Part shown: positions 14,601 to 28,500 of the stretch, piece by piece | Layout of the letters: each line of letters opens with the position of its first letter | How positions within the stretch are numbered: the first letter of the stretch is position 1 | Assembly (NCBI RefSeq): GCF_963662255.1 | Contig: NC_085048.1 | Location: 102,964,229 to 103,028,228 of the forward strand | Length of the DNA stretch: 64,000 bases | Reading direction: 5' to 3' | Origin: Cinclus cinclus | Lineage: Eukaryota > Chordata > Aves > Passeriformes > Cinclidae | The notes under the pieces: generated by a model | Told to the model about the DNA's origin: nothing | Database searches by the model: none | What the model saw: only the letters and a program-made list of their open reading frames with translations | Translations under genes and position numbers: made by a program

Positions 14601-14783
14601 TCTCAGTTGGAAATGTCCTTGCCTGGTTGAGGAAGGCACCAAGGGCTTGGTCCTGCTGTGTCCCACTTGCTGGGATCAGAGCAGGGGTTGTTGGGGGTCT
14701 TTCTGTCCCCTCAGCTCCCTGGGGCTGGTTTGTACTAGTGGGGTTTTTCACTGGATGCATACACCCTGTCAGAGCCCTTCCTG

Positions 14784-15212
14784 CCTCCTCTCCTCTCACA
14801 ACTCCCATCTCCCCTCATGACTCTCCTCCCTTTCCCCCCTCATAGTGTTCCCTCACAGCCCCATCTCCTCTCTCTCCTCTTAGGGCCCCATTCTCCCCTC
14901 AACTCCCCTCTTGCTACCCTCTTTTCTCTCATGACTCCTCTCCCTTTCCTGTTACAGCTCCATCTTCCCTTATAGCTTTATTCTCCCTTCACAACTCCCC
15001 TTTCTCTCATTTTGTCCTTATACCTCACCTCTCTCCCCTCACGGCCCCATTCTCCCCTCACAACTCCTCTCTCTCTCCTCACAGCTCTGTTTTAACTTCA
15101 TGGCCCCATTCTCCCCTCGCGGCCCAGCCTCCGTTTTACCTCATGGACCCCATTTCCCCTCACAGCCCCATCTCCTCCATCTTCCCTCACTTCCTCATTC
15201 TCCCCTCACAGC
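14784..15212. repeat. Degenerate pyrimidine-rich tandem repeat
   Basis: About 430 bp of strongly pyrimidine-rich plus strand. A phrase close to CCCCATTCTCCCCTCACA recurs irregularly; the core TCCCCTC appears near 14810, 14890, 15027, 15051, 15110, 15151 and 15200. Units vary in length and spacing, so this is a diverged minisatellite rather than a clean array. Such polypurine/polypyrimidine tracts can adopt triplex (H-DNA) structures, but that is inference here. No gene overlaps it. Confidence 0.8.
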
Positions 15213-18200
15213 GCTGCTGGAACCAGGCCTTCACCCCCAGCACAGGTACTCGCCATAAAATACAGAAAATACTGATCTGGGAGAGTCTGGAGGGGAAAAA
15301 AGTGGAATTTGGGGATTTCCAGTCCTTTTTGTCGTAGAGGGAGAGAACTTTTCTTGGTCTGGATGGAATCTACATAAATAACTTCTACCTCCACCTGTGC
15401 CCGTGGGTAACTCAGGACCTCTTGATGCCACAGACTGTGGAAAACTTTCTAAATGCATGTTATAAAAAATGGGTTCTAAGTCATATTTGCTGCATTTTAG
15501 TTTTCTGTCATCATAGAAAATATATAACAATCCATAAATCCAAGTGATTGCAAGAGGGAAAGATGTTTAATCTAATTGCCCTGTGCTGTTTGTTTGGTTG
15601 GCGAGGAAATATTAGGCAGACTTTTTTCCTTCTTCCGTAGGAGTAATTAATGTTCACGAAAAGTTTTGGGCTACACTGCCTATTAACCACATTTTTTAGC
15701 TCCTATTTCACATACTACTAGCCCCAGAATTTCAGTGACCTGAACATGAGAAGCTGAAATCATATAAATAAAGGGATAGTATTAGAAGATAGCTGTGTAA
15801 CCAGAGTAACTCTCTGCTCAGATATCTGTGTGAGTTTTCATTCTTTTCAGATACATAAAGGTGTCTAAAGGGCAGCAAAAATTACTGCAGTGCTGAGATA
15901 TAACTACACACAAACCTAAGTTTTTATTCTGTTTTCAGTTACTTGAGTGATCTGTACAATATTCCAACCCACCAGAAAATTAATGCTGGTTTACCAGATA
16001 CTCACTTTAAAAAAAGGCCCAAATAAGTTCATGTTTCTATTGCTGCTTTACAGACAGTCTTGTTAACTGGGATTTCATGGGTACAAATGACTGGAAAATT
16101 ACCTCAAAACGATGCATTTTCTCTTCTTGCTTTGGTGTGTCAGTTGTGATTTCCCAAGGAGTGGGTAAATTACATGGAAATTGTTGCGTGCAGTGCTTAA
16201 GAAGGTTTAAAAATCAATTCCCCCTTGCAAGCTGGTAGAGAGGGGTAACTCTGCATTGGGTTTACTCAGGGTTTGTGGAGCCTGTGCCTCAACAGCAGGC
16301 TTGTTTTATTTGATCTTGGCTTAGTGTTTGTTAGTATGTGGAATTGTTTGCTCTGGTTCTACCTGGGAATGCTTGATAGCCTTTGTTTGCGAACACTGCT
16401 CAGAGAAATCCTGCTGTTTGAACTCTGCTCCTGAGGGAAGGTCCCTACAATCTGATGCTGATTTTGGTCCTAGTCCTTCAAATAACTTCAGAAAAGAAAG
16501 GTAGATCCCAAACAGCCTCATTTTTGTTAACGCATTTCCCCTCAGTTTTAAACCTTCCAACAGGTGTCTATTTGGGTCTTTTCAGTTGCATCAGTGTGAA
16601 ATATTTATTTGCATGAAGAAATGCCTTCATCTCTTGGAGAGACAGGTTTGATTTGTATGTATTCCTGCTGTGCACAGGAACATTTGCTGCTGATTAGAAA
16701 GCAAAGTGAAGTGCTTGCATGAGCAGATTTCTCCCCTTTGCCTTCTTGTTTCTCTTCCCAGCTGGAGTTTTCCAGGTGCAAAATGGTTTTCACTCAGAGG
16801 AAAGACCATCTGGGTTTTGTTGATGCTCAGAGGAGTAAAACTTTGCAACTGAGAGCTGATTTCAGTTCTTCTCCTTTCCTGCCTTGGGTCTGGAGGTTTT
16901 TTTTGGCTGTGCCAGGTAAGTTGGCAGAGGCTGCTGGGCTGTATGAAGTCATGCTGGGCTGCTGGAGCAGCTTCTCACTCCTTTTATCCCATAGGAGTGC
17001 ATTTGTTTTGTGCACCAGTGTCAGTCTGTCAGAGAAACAGCATTTCTCCTGAGGAAAGTGATAATAAACATTGTGTTATGTGATGCTTTAGCTTAGAGTC
17101 CAACGTTCCACTTCCAGCCTCTGCTGTCAGCATGGCCTGAAGCAAAGCCATGGATGAGGGAGAGAAATGCCCAAAGGAGGATTCTTTGAATGCCTTTGCT
17201 GTAGTGGGTGCTGTGGACCTCCCTGGGATATGTTATGGGGGGATAGTTTTGATCACTCTGTGCAGGGCAAATCTCCAAATCTCAATATTTGTATGTGTGT
17301 TTCTCCCTCCTGGCCAGGGGAGCTCATGGCAACCAAAAGAGATTTCCCTCGAAATGTAACAATGCCCATTTATTGTCAGGGGAATGAGTAATTGCTGAAG
17401 TGTAACACCTCAGTAGTGGCTTCTGGGAGATTTTGGTCTGTCGTGTGAAGCACCAATGCAAAAATGTTTTCTGTGCTTTTGCCATGTCCAGTTATTTGCC
17501 CAGTCATTGGGGAGCAGCTCTTTTTTGGGCTGTAAATGTGGCCTGATTGTCAGAGCTCCCTCTGAAGGGCAGCAGTGCATCCAGGCACGGTGTAGGTCTG
17601 TCACAGCAGCCCTGGGCACACACAGCCACACAACATGAGTAGCTATTTCCAAAGGACCTGAGCCTTATTTCTAGGAGCAGCTCCCAGATGGCAGGAGAAG
17701 CAAGGAGGTCCCAGCCTGTCTGCACATGGTAGGTGACAGAGTTCTTCAGCTACTGGTATGCTTTAAACATATATATTTATATATGTTTTGATTTTCAAGA
17801 ATGCCAATTCTTATCTGGTGGTTTGTGCTATATATCAGTTGTTTGTGTAAATGGATTTTTGCCTACTCCAGGAATTACCCTGGCAAAGGACTTAATAAAT
17901 TGTAGGAAACAGGAATGAATAGGAAAGTGCAACCTTTAACCACAGCATAAAGGAATCATGGATGTTGATTTTTTTCCTTCTGTAATGAATGTACAGTATT
18001 TTTCTCCATTACTAGCTGTTGGCTGTAGAAGTAAAAATATAGAGGCAGGCAGGGCAAAGCCATAGAAATGAGGAAATACTAGTACAGAAACCCATTTGCA
18101 CTAAAATACTATACTTGTCTAGAAGATAAGTAACACTGTGTTTGTAGTGGTAGCAGAGTGATGGTTTGCTATCAGCCCTCATAATTTATCTCATGTAGAG

Positions 18201-19154
18201 CGTTGCATGTGGACTAAGGGCTTGATAGAGCTTCTCTGCCATCCTGGTGTAGCAGGAATCAAGGATTTGTGTTTCACTCTTAACTCAGTGGATCATGGAA
18301 GGGAAGTCAGAAAGCAGATTTGATGATCAATTTGCTGGGTGTGCACATTACTATTGCTGCAGCAATGGCTTAGTCCACCCGAGGATTGTGTGGTCTCCAA
18401 GTGACTAATATATGCTTGCTTGCTCCAGGGGAGCTGGTATGTTTAAAAAAATCAGTATTTGAAGTTTGAAGAATTTCCAAGAGTCCCTCTTTGGGGCCTG
18501 TAGGGTGGGCAGCTTGGCCACAGCTGAGCTGGGCATTCAGAGAAGGTGGGCCCAGGGTCTCAGTTTTGTCTGTGCTCTCCCTTTCTCTAAGTGGTTGTGT
18601 CAGTGTGCTTTGAGCTTAAAGGGAATGTTGCTGAACATGTTGCAGATTTTTAAACGTGAGTTTGATACTGTTGTAGGGCAAGAAATCATGACCAGTGGGC
18701 TAGCCTGCAGTCAGTGCTGTGTGGCCATTTCGAGCTGATGATGCAGCCACAGGTTGTTAAACAATTTTAAGCAGGCCTATCTTCAAAGCTTGTAAAACTA
18801 ATGTTTAATGAAGTGAAACACAGATCAATGGTAAATTTTTTGCAGCAGCTCAGCTGCATTGATTGCAAGGTTCAAAGACTTTCAGTATGGTCCCATTAAA
18901 CACCTATAATGTTAGGGTTGAAATGACACTTGGTAAATGTTAAAAGGTTGAAAATAATTCCGGCTTTCCAATAATCTGCTGCTCCCTGGTCAGCAGGGAG
19001 GGGTGGGAGCTGCTGGGGCACACAGCAGTTGCTCCTGGGTCAATCTGGGCTGGAAAGAAAGGGATTTCTGTGCTGCTGCAGCACCTGTGGCCGCTGGGTG
19101 TGCAGGTGTGGCAGCTCTCCCTTAGCACTCCCTCTGTGCAACTCTTGATTCTTG
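15213..19154. other. Noncoding DNA, no recognisable gene
   Basis: I see no gene, RNA or transposon that I can name. One exon-like splice pair at 16762-16915 is described separately. There is a short TATA-type AT repeat near 17770-17785. Confidence 0.7.
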
Positions 19155-19560
19155 TTCCCCGAGGGGATTTTGGCTGTTACACGTGGACCGGGCTTTAAAC
19201 CTGGGCCAAGGGTGACGACCAGGAGCGGTTTGGCCCCTTCGTGCCTGGGGCGCTGCGGGTGGATGTGCACGGTGGCCCCGGGTGCGGACCTGCTGGAAGC
19301 TGCGTCTGCCACAGCGGCTGTTTGGCGAAGCAGCTGAGAGTGTAATTTAGCTTGGCTTTGGCATACTGAAAGCTGGATCCTGGCTCCAGCCCGGTCCCCT
19401 GGTGAGAGGTCTGTAATTTGTAACCACTCAAGGATGCCGGCGGCTTTTCCTCTGCTTCACGGATACGCGCTGGACTCCGCAGGCTCGGCTGAGCCGTGTC
19501 CCCTCCTGCCCAGCAGTGGGATGGGAATGGGAAGATGTACGATCAGGCAGGCAGTACGGC
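19155..19560. promoter_or_regulatory. Small CpG island
   Basis: By hand count there are about 25 CpG in roughly 400 bp, at an estimated GC near 58-60%. That gives an observed/expected ratio around 0.7, while the surrounding sequence is strongly CpG-depleted. In vertebrates, unmethylated CpG islands usually mark promoters or orphan regulatory elements. No known gene starts here. An AATAAA hexamer lies just downstream at about 19565. An old LTR with a GC-rich body and its own polyadenylation signal is therefore an alternative to a promoter. Direction cannot be assigned. Confidence 0.5.
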
Positions 19561-22500
19561 AAAAATAAAATCAATACAGATCAACTGAAGGGTTTTAATC
19601 ATGCTTTGTAATAACTCCTTATCTCTCCGTCCTCCATATTCGTTACAGTGTGGTGTCACTGGATACGGCTCACTTGCAAATCAGTGTCCCCATGCAGTGT
19701 AGTGACTGTGAATGTGTACACACACACATAGACCAGGAATGCACCCCTTGCTGTGAGGATGGGGGAAGTGCATGGAAACAAACACAGCCAACTTCCAGGG
19801 TGAGTATAGCAAGCCTGGGTCTTAGGGAAAGAGTCTGGGTGCTGTGTTTGACCCTGGCAGCTCCTGCTCCGGTCGGCTGACATCCCACACCTCGCACCTG
19901 AGAAGGGAGGGTTGCTCTTTTGTAAAACAGCAGCTCCCTCTCCTGCATATATTCTGACAACAACAATTAGAAACATAGCAACACACCAGGGAACTGCTAA
20001 ATATAGAATGTCTTGAAGGGATGAGCTTATGTTTCCTGGATTTTTTTGGTGTGATTCCCCTACCTGCCTTGTGGATGGTGCAGGAGAATTTAAAGGTCAG
20101 GTGAACAAACTACCTCAGAAAGAGGAAAAGGGATTCCCTACTTCTGCCACTATGGCATAAAGAAGAGAAGCAGGGGGACTCCACTGGGAAATAAAGGACC
20201 ATTAACTCAAAATGAGATTTTGCCAGCCTGTGGTGGAAAAAGCTCCTTCTACTTCTGGGCTAAAGAGGAGGAAACAATACTGAACTAAGGGAGTGTGGGG
20301 GCTTGAGCACAGCAGGATGTTGGTCCTGCACTGGAGCTCTGAGAAGGGAGGCTTTGCTGAGGCCAAGCCCTGACCTGCCTGGACCCACAGTGCTGTGGGA
20401 CATCACAGCTCCTCTACAAGAAATTCTGTCTTTAAGAAATTCTTTCGCTTTAGGAAATGCACAAAGAATGAGTGCTTTAATTCCTGAATGTCTCAATTCA
20501 GGATGAGTTGTTGCACTGCTGCAATAACACAAATTTTGCTCATATATATTATTTATTTAATAAAGGCTGAATGAAAGAGCTCCCTCACTCCCTGTCTATG
20601 GTGTGCAAATGTCTGGGGAGGATTTGCTGCTTGCTTCAACAGCTCAAACTCCTAAAGACTTGACATCTTGTTTATATTACCTAAATAGATACATGCTATT
20701 TCCGGGAGCCGATGTTGGGCTTTTATGATAGTCTTCATACACAGTTTCATTTTTAGCATAGGAGAGGTCACAGCGTTTTGCCAACTCAAAATACCTGACA
20801 CTGACAAGAGGAAGCAAATTTCATTAAATAAAAAAGGGGTCAGCACTTCACAGGCTGATTATTTATAAATAGTGCTGCCAGTTGATACCTGCTGGTTTAT
20901 TGAACTTAATGAAACTCCTGTAGCTAAATGTGTATTTTCAGAAGGTATTTGACCTTGGGTATCTCTCCTGCTGCGGGGATGCTGTCTGCTGTGTCAGTGG
21001 TTCAAAATCAATAACCTCTAGTGCTGTCCTGTTGAGAGCTCTTGTACTCAAGGGTGATATTGTAAAATGTGACAATATTGTGCTGATGCATGACTTGATA
21101 CCCGTATCCCTGTGGGGAATGGTGGGCAGGGTTATGTGATGACTTTAAAAAACACACTGATAATGAATGAAGAAACATTCTGCTGGGGATGCCACTTTAT
21201 CCATTTAGCACTTGGAACTGCTGCCCTTGTGTCAACCTTTACCAATGCTGTCCTTGGGGGTCTGAGTGAGACCTGTTTGCTGTTGTGATCCACAGATTTC
21301 ATGAGATTGGTTAGGGCTGTGGAATTCATACTTTGCTATTCTCCTGCTTTTTATCATGGTAGCAGGGTGATAGCCCTATGTGCAGAAATTATGCTTGTCT
21401 TGTACGCAAAAATCAGTGCTCAAGTCTCACTTTAGGAGCTGTCTAGATGTTTTAGGCTGTTGCCTATAAATAGTTTAAGGGTGAACACGAGGAAGGGAGA
21501 AGAGCTGCCTGATGCTGGAGTAAATGGTGATAAACTGGCAGTGGCTGCATTTGTTGTATCAGTTGGAGGATAATCTCAATCTAGAAAAATTGTCTGCCTG
21601 TAAAGGCCAAAGCAGAAAGATCAAGTTCCTTTTAGGTGCAACACTTAATTCACATAAGGGAATGTACATTGGTGGGCAGATGGGTTTGTTGCCTTGCAAA
21701 GGTCTTTTCAAATTATTTAAGGCTCCAGACTGAGATGCTGCACATAGAGGAGCTTCCTTGCTCAGCATCAGTTGAAAGTTGTTGGCACTACTTACGGACT
21801 AGGCTGAGCTTGAATTTTCTGGGTTCCTGGGTTTGGAACTGGAGTGTAGATTGAAGCTGAGCTACTCTATAAACTTAGTACGAAATATTTTGACAAATAT
21901 TGCCAATCTTCACAAATCTTTGCCAAACCTAACTTGTGTTGGAAGATGTGTAGCCTTTCACAAGGACAATACTGTAATGCTATTACTTCCCTGGAAGCAT
22001 CCTTATCATGGTTCCAAACCTCTGGCTGTGGAAATGCTCATGTGTCTCTTGATTGACACAGGCTGACAGGAAGAGAAGCAATAAATGCAAGTGTACACAT
22101 AGATGTGTAATTGCAATTCTACAAAATAACTTTTTTAATAACATCTTTTAAATATGTGTTAAAGAGCTCAGTGGGTTTCTTCTTAATATACAGTGTAATT
22201 AATTCAAATGAAAAGAAACAGCCATGCAGACAGGCTTTTCGGCTAATGAACAGGATGCATAAAATATGCTCTGCCTTACTAAGGTGTTACTGTCATCTGA
22301 CATTTTTTGGAAATTCCCATGGAATTTATGTTAGCTTCTGATAGTGCTGATGGAGTGGGTGAATTATTGCCTCTTTGTCTTGAGACTTGAGCTAATCCTC
22401 TGTGCAGATTTTTGGAAGTTTCTTTTTCACATTTTGGAGTTAGGCACATTTTTAAGAGAATTACACACAGGAAAGGCTATCCCAGCAGCACAGGCAGAAG

Positions 22501-25500
22501 AGACATATCACTGTGGGCTAAGGCAGAGGACCTGTAAGTCTCATCTTTTGTGCTAGTAAGGCTTAGACATTTACTGCCTGTTTTAGTCCTTTGTGCATTA
22601 TCTGTGTAATGTTTTTAAAATATTTCCTGGCCTTGTCTGAGGGGGCTCACTGACAAACCTGAGTGGAGCTCAATAAGACCTTCTAGAGGGGAAGTGATAG
22701 GGACCTTGTGATGATCAATAACTGCTTTCTGGTAGACTGGGGGTGTCTCCAGACAGAGCCATCCCAGAATACTGCATGTGTGTGAAATGCTGGGTGCTTT
22801 GGTCTTTCAAAGCAAAATATTCCTGAATGAAGAGGAATCAAGCCTCCTTAACATTGCGCTTTAAGTAGTCTCTTGGCAAATATGGTTCTGGCCCAGAGTA
22901 TTTCCCAGGACTTGTGTATGGGATCAGAACCAGTGTCCCTCATCTTTCAGACATTTGATATGAGTAAATGCTTTTCTGTGCATGCTGAAATAACAGTTTG
23001 CAGGCTCTACTTAACATTCGTAAAAACCCAATTTCTTCCATAGCCTCAACAATAAACAGTTTTGGGAAAATATCTTGAAGAGAAATCCCTTTAATAAAGC
23101 CCAGTTGGTTTTCTTCAGTGAGCTTTGATGTTGTTTGAATGTGTATCTGTCCTGGACTACATGCAGAGCATCTCCCAGTATTCTCTACCTGAAATATCAG
23201 TAAGCTCATCTAGCAGGGAGTCCTTCATTTCCCTTGCTCAATGAAAATGCAGATTTTTCTCTCTAGCTTCTAAAGTCATCTTATTACAGAAGATATTTTC
23301 TGCCCTAGAAAAAAACAGAAGAGGGGCTGCTAAAGGGATAATGACAGACTCAGCCTTAAACCCTGAACTTGCAATTTATTTGAAGAAAATGTTCAGGGAG
23401 TGCAAAGACAGGACATCTGTTTCATGTTATTCCCAAAGCAACCTGCTTATTCAGCTGCAGACATCCCCACCTGCTCCTCTAATGAGTTCAGATCTCACAA
23501 TATTCTATGTTCCTTCCTTTGAACCTGGGCAGAGCTCTCTGAAACAGGGGAGCATTTCCTAAAATTCAACATACAGAGAACTCTCTGCATATGTGCTGCT
23601 GGAGTCTCTCTGACTCCCACACTCCTGGAGTTGCGATGGCTAAATTGGGCATTAGTGTACATGCTCCTAATGTAGGATGTTGTGTGTGAAACGAGCAGCT
23701 TTGGGGCTGGTGAGGGGTTTGGGCTCTGGCCTTGCAGGCAGAATTTTTCAGTGTGATCCTTTTCTAATGCACTGCTGGCATTTGACATTTACCATTGACT
23801 GCTTATGCAAATTAAGGGGTAGCAGAAAGATACTGATTTCTATTTTTTTTCCCTCCCTGTACTTTAATTTTACAAAATAAATATCAGAGCTGCTTTGCAG
23901 GTGCTTTTTAGCATAGGGAGCATAATGCTTAGGGAATACAGCTGAAATCCTTGTCCAAGGTGCAGAGTCACTGTGTTTCAAAATGCATATGACTTTGGTG
24001 GAAGCTCTGGACTAAGTGCTCACAGCCTGCAGCGGTGCTCACAGCATTGGGAAAAGTGCTCCAAAATGGTGCAGTCATCTGCTCAGGCAACCTTCTTTGG
24101 GAGGAAGGAAATGCCCTTGAAACTTCACAGAAGTGACAGATCCTGGTCCGAGTGCCTCGCTCTGAATGTGTGTCCATGGCAGAGTGGCACCTGCCTTTCT
24201 TTGGAGGCTGGGGATTGAAAATGATTTTCCATTAAACCTGAACATTCTGAGCTGACTTCTTGTGACCTGTACAGAGCAGAGTAAATGGGGCAGCAGTGAG
24301 ACAAAGAATGGCTTTTGTAGAGTCCCAGGGAAGGATTCCTTCTTGGGCAGAAGCATCCCTGGGAGCCTTGCTGTGTGTCCTTCCTTATATTGTGCTATTT
24401 TTTGCTCTCCCTGCAGTCAGATACACATTGTCATACACAGATCCCCTCATTCGAGAAGGACCTTTGGTGTGTCTTGTGCTAAACATCGTCATTCTTGAGC
24501 CATTTACTTGGTGTGATGCCTTTTGCCTATATCAGCCACTGTTTCCTGGGCTAGTCTTGGCAGGAGAGGACAGGTCTCTGATGGATTCCCAGGAGGGCTC
24601 TGGGAAGGGCCCATTAGGATGGGAGCAACAGCAAAGGAAAAGCAGTGAGAAACTACCTTGTACTGGCACCTGCTGGTAAATATTCTCAAATAATTTAAAG
24701 AACTTGATAGACTCAGTGCACCAAGCCTTCCAGCTGCCCTTCCAGCAGCCCCAAAAGCCATAGCCATGGATATGTGTGAGGAGCAGTGGGCAGCCCCAGC
24801 CCAAAGCTAGGAGGCTCTGGAACATGTGGCTGGATTCAGGCACAGAGTGAGGGAGCCACTTCGCTGTCGTATGTGCAGTCTGGTACTAAGGGTGAGTTAG
24901 GGGTGAACCTGGAGATGGGATGGGAGTATCCAACATGATGGATGTGATGGTGTTGTTTGCAGTCACAGACCAGAAAGAGAATTTCTGGAACTGTGAAAAT
25001 AGCTGCTCAGTGCCACCCCAAATATCACTGCCTATGAAGGAGACAGATTTATTCTTCTGATCAAATAATCTTCTTGGTTTTGCTATCCTGAGCAAAGACA
25101 GTTGTTCTTTGTCAGTTTTTCATTTCCCACTGATTTTGCAGAAGATCAGGGTAAATATCAACAGTGCTTTGTGGTGCCAGCAGAATCCTGGATGAGAGAC
25201 TGGGATGTGCTGTGGTAGTGGTGGCAACCAGTTCTGGTTGTGATGGCTAAAAGCACCAGAACTGCTTTAGCAGCATTTTTTTGTGTCTCTGCTCCCATGT
25301 CAGGAGCTCTGTGTCATACCAGTGGGCTCCTGCCGTGAGCCAAAATAAAGTGGCAGCAAGACCATGAGCCATATGATCTTCTCTGGTATGAAATCCAAAA
25401 GCCTCCAGCAGGGAGTTGAGGACTTTCAGAAAGCTTCTGCATCAGTCCTGGGTTGAAGGAGTCTGTGGGATTCTCTGTAACAGGAAATTGTGTGTCTGCA

Positions 25501-28500
25501 TGTTGGGCCTGACTAGATGAAAATCTGTAGCAGGGGCAGATTGAAGGATGTGCAAAAAAACGCAACTAAAAATTGTGTATAATGAAAGGGGGTTTGCAAG
25601 TAAGTGTTTCAGTACAGTACACCAAGAGAACAATCTTTATCACAGTAGTGACAGTCCAGTCCTCTCTGCTGCTGTCTCCCAGGAGCAGCAGATCCCGAGA
25701 ACAGAGCTGTTCTCTGTTGGAGTGAGCAGGAGCAAATTGCCTCTTTCTCTACAAGATAAAAAAATCGGCAGCTGTGTTTGCCTGTTGCACAGAGCTTAGC
25801 ACTTGGATTGCCTCTAGCTGCAGTCTTTCAATTTGTAAAAAAAAAAATTATATGCTAATTAGTTTTATTGGGTTTGGCCAGCTGTCAGGTAAGAAGCTGG
25901 ATAACACAGTACTGGCATGGTGCTCCACCGGTCCAGACATGCTCCATTTCCAGTAGCTTTCAGAGTCTTTAGTGACTTGTATTGCACAATTATTGCATAC
26001 CCTGAATCAGTGGAGGCAGCACAGTACACAGCCAAGTGCCTTTTGCAATGCTCGATATTAAAATTTATGGTATTTAAGTTGCTATATGTGTAGAATCAAG
26101 TATAATGATTTTCTCTTTGTAAATGGGGTGGATTTTTCCTGTTATTGTCATTTAGGCTTGCTGGGGCAGAAAAATAGATGAGAGCATGGAATTACAACAG
26201 GTTCTAAACTCAATTTAGCACCAACTATATATAATTGTACTTGAGAAATAATAATAGCTGAAAACAATGGCATGATAGAAAAAATGTGAATCCACCCTGG
26301 AAGAATGCCTTTGCTATTTGCAGCCAATTTCACATGCTTAGTTTTCTTCCAGTGACTAAAAAATTCAATATACACAGCAGATGTGAGACCTTACGAGGGG
26401 GGGGAACACCAAAGAAAGATGAATAGCAAGCTAACAGAGTTCAATGTGACTGTAGTCTTGTCCCTCTTTTTGAATGACTAGACAGTTTATTCACTCCTAA
26501 CTTAGAGATTAAAATTAAAAGGAGGCATCGTCAAAAAAAATGCAGTCCACAGTGTTCCCTTGTGTTGCTCACTAACCTGGGCTGTAAATGTGACATGAAT
26601 TCTGATGTGTGGCTGCAGAACCTGAGAGGATAATAGCTGTGAGTTTACAGCTGTGGGACAGGCCAGTGCCCTGCACCTCAGAGCCAATATCCGGCACACA
26701 GCAGCCAGGCATGGCGGATACAAAAGGTCAGCTTGTGCCCATTTAACCACAGAACACACTGTAAAATTCTGTCCCCTTTAAAACAATTGATAACTGGTGA
26801 TATCTTCACCATTATCTCTACCAGGTAATAGATCTCTCTCCATCCAAGTCTTCCTTTAGGAACAACAGAGTTCTTGATACCCCAGGAGGTTGTTTGCAGA
26901 TATCAGCTTGGTTTAAGCACTGTGATAACTGACTGTAAGGGGCTGGTTTTATTCCTGTAATATTCCTGTTAATAACAATAACTTTTGAGAAACCCATTAA
27001 AAGTCTGTGATAGTAATTTAAAGGAAAGGTCATATGCACCATTCCTCATTCCATAATGATCAAGTTAGTAACTTTTGATGGGTACATGAAATGATGCTGT
27101 CATCCCTGGGCAGATCACAGAATCAAAATAGGTTCCTATTTCATTCAGGAAATGTTCTTCTGGCTAAAGCAGGTGTTTCCAACAAAGGGAAGGTTTGCTG
27201 TTTCAACTGCATCCAGCCAATACTGTGAGTGTCTGCCAATAGACAGCAACCCATAATCTATATATAAATTAAACAAAACCCCTTCATGACAGGAGTATTA
27301 TTAAAGCTGCAAAGTCAGACACTTGCAGGTGAAGAAATGTCAGCACCAAATTTTCCTGGGTCACCTCAGTTTGTCCTCTCCTTTGGTCGTGCACATGCAT
27401 GATAATGCAGTTTATAATTATACAGCCAGAAGTTACTCCTTTTTTATGCCATACCCCCATATTGAGCAGCTGAAATGCCCTTGGTGCTGGGGCCTTGGCT
27501 CTGGGTTGTTGTTACTTAAACCAAAAAGGTGACTTATGGAACAACAGCAGACATGTCCTGGAGGAGAACATGTTGGGCTGTTGTCCTGTGGATTCTGCTG
27601 GATTTTCAGCATCCTGTTAAAGCCAGTTTTGCTGCATTGTGGATGAGGGGGTGAGAATGGGGTTCCACACCAGCACAGGTGCTGTCAGAAATGGGCTGTG
27701 GGCTTTGCATACAATGCTGTGAGGAAAAATTATACTGGAAATCGTTGAGAAATTTCTCTTGGTGTTTTGTGTCTCTGGGAGCCCATATGTGTGTCTGGTG
27801 AACCCTGGTGTGGTTTTAAGCTCATTGGAAAATAGCACTTGTGCTTTATAAGGCAACGTATTTCCTGGGGAATTTGGAGCATCATTTTGGCAAGAACAAA
27901 GAGGACAAGTTTCTCCAGTCTTCTGCTCCAACATTTTAAACTTCTTTCTGTGTATTTCTGATCCTAGGTACAGAAAAGATTATTAAAAAAAAATATAGCA
28001 GGAGTGTATTGTGATGATTCTTGCACAGTGGTATTTGCAACTTTCAGAATGAACTAATTTGATATGATTTCATACCTCCTTTCACAGACTTGGCAGCACT
28101 GCAGCTACAGTGCCTGATGGTGGCTGCAGATCTCGCTGACCACTCCAGCAGATCCCTCCCTGACCTGCTGCTTTTGTGTCCAAATCCTTGCCAATGCATG
28201 GAGAGCTCGCAGCATGGCTGGAAGGAGCTCAGCCTCCACATCAGAGTGTGTGTAAGGGGCCATGTCTGAGGTACCTCAGCTGGCTTTAACTTGCTCCTGA
28301 GCTCTTGGCTGTGTGTTAAGCCTCTGCCACCAGTGCCTTTCGTTTCTAAGTAATGAATCTGGGACTGGTCTATGCAAGTCTGCTGTGCATCATCCAGAGC
28401 TTCCAGCAGTGCTGAGGGCATGAGATCAGCTGTAGATCAAGGCTGTGCTGTGTCCTCAGTTTATCTTTTCTGTCTGAATTGTCTCCCTTTCTGTTTTGTG

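Larger units (their letters stand above)
1..14783. other. Noncoding DNA, no recognisable gene
   Basis: Both strands are broken by frequent stops. The longest open frame (minus strand, 889-1422, 177 codons) runs through a TTTG microsatellite and has no domain I recognise. I see AT-rich unique-looking sequence with scattered T tracts, a GC-richer patch around 3660-3870 without a matching gene, a CpG-elevated patch at 8121-8660 and exon-like splice pairs at 10385-10440 and 11534-11606, which are listed separately. This is consistent with intergenic or intronic vertebrate DNA. Confidence 0.75.

Noticed and set aside
27105..27140. CR1-like terminal phrase (ATCACAGAATCA)
   Set aside because: Only about 12 bases resemble CR1; no adjoining CR1 sequence on either side.
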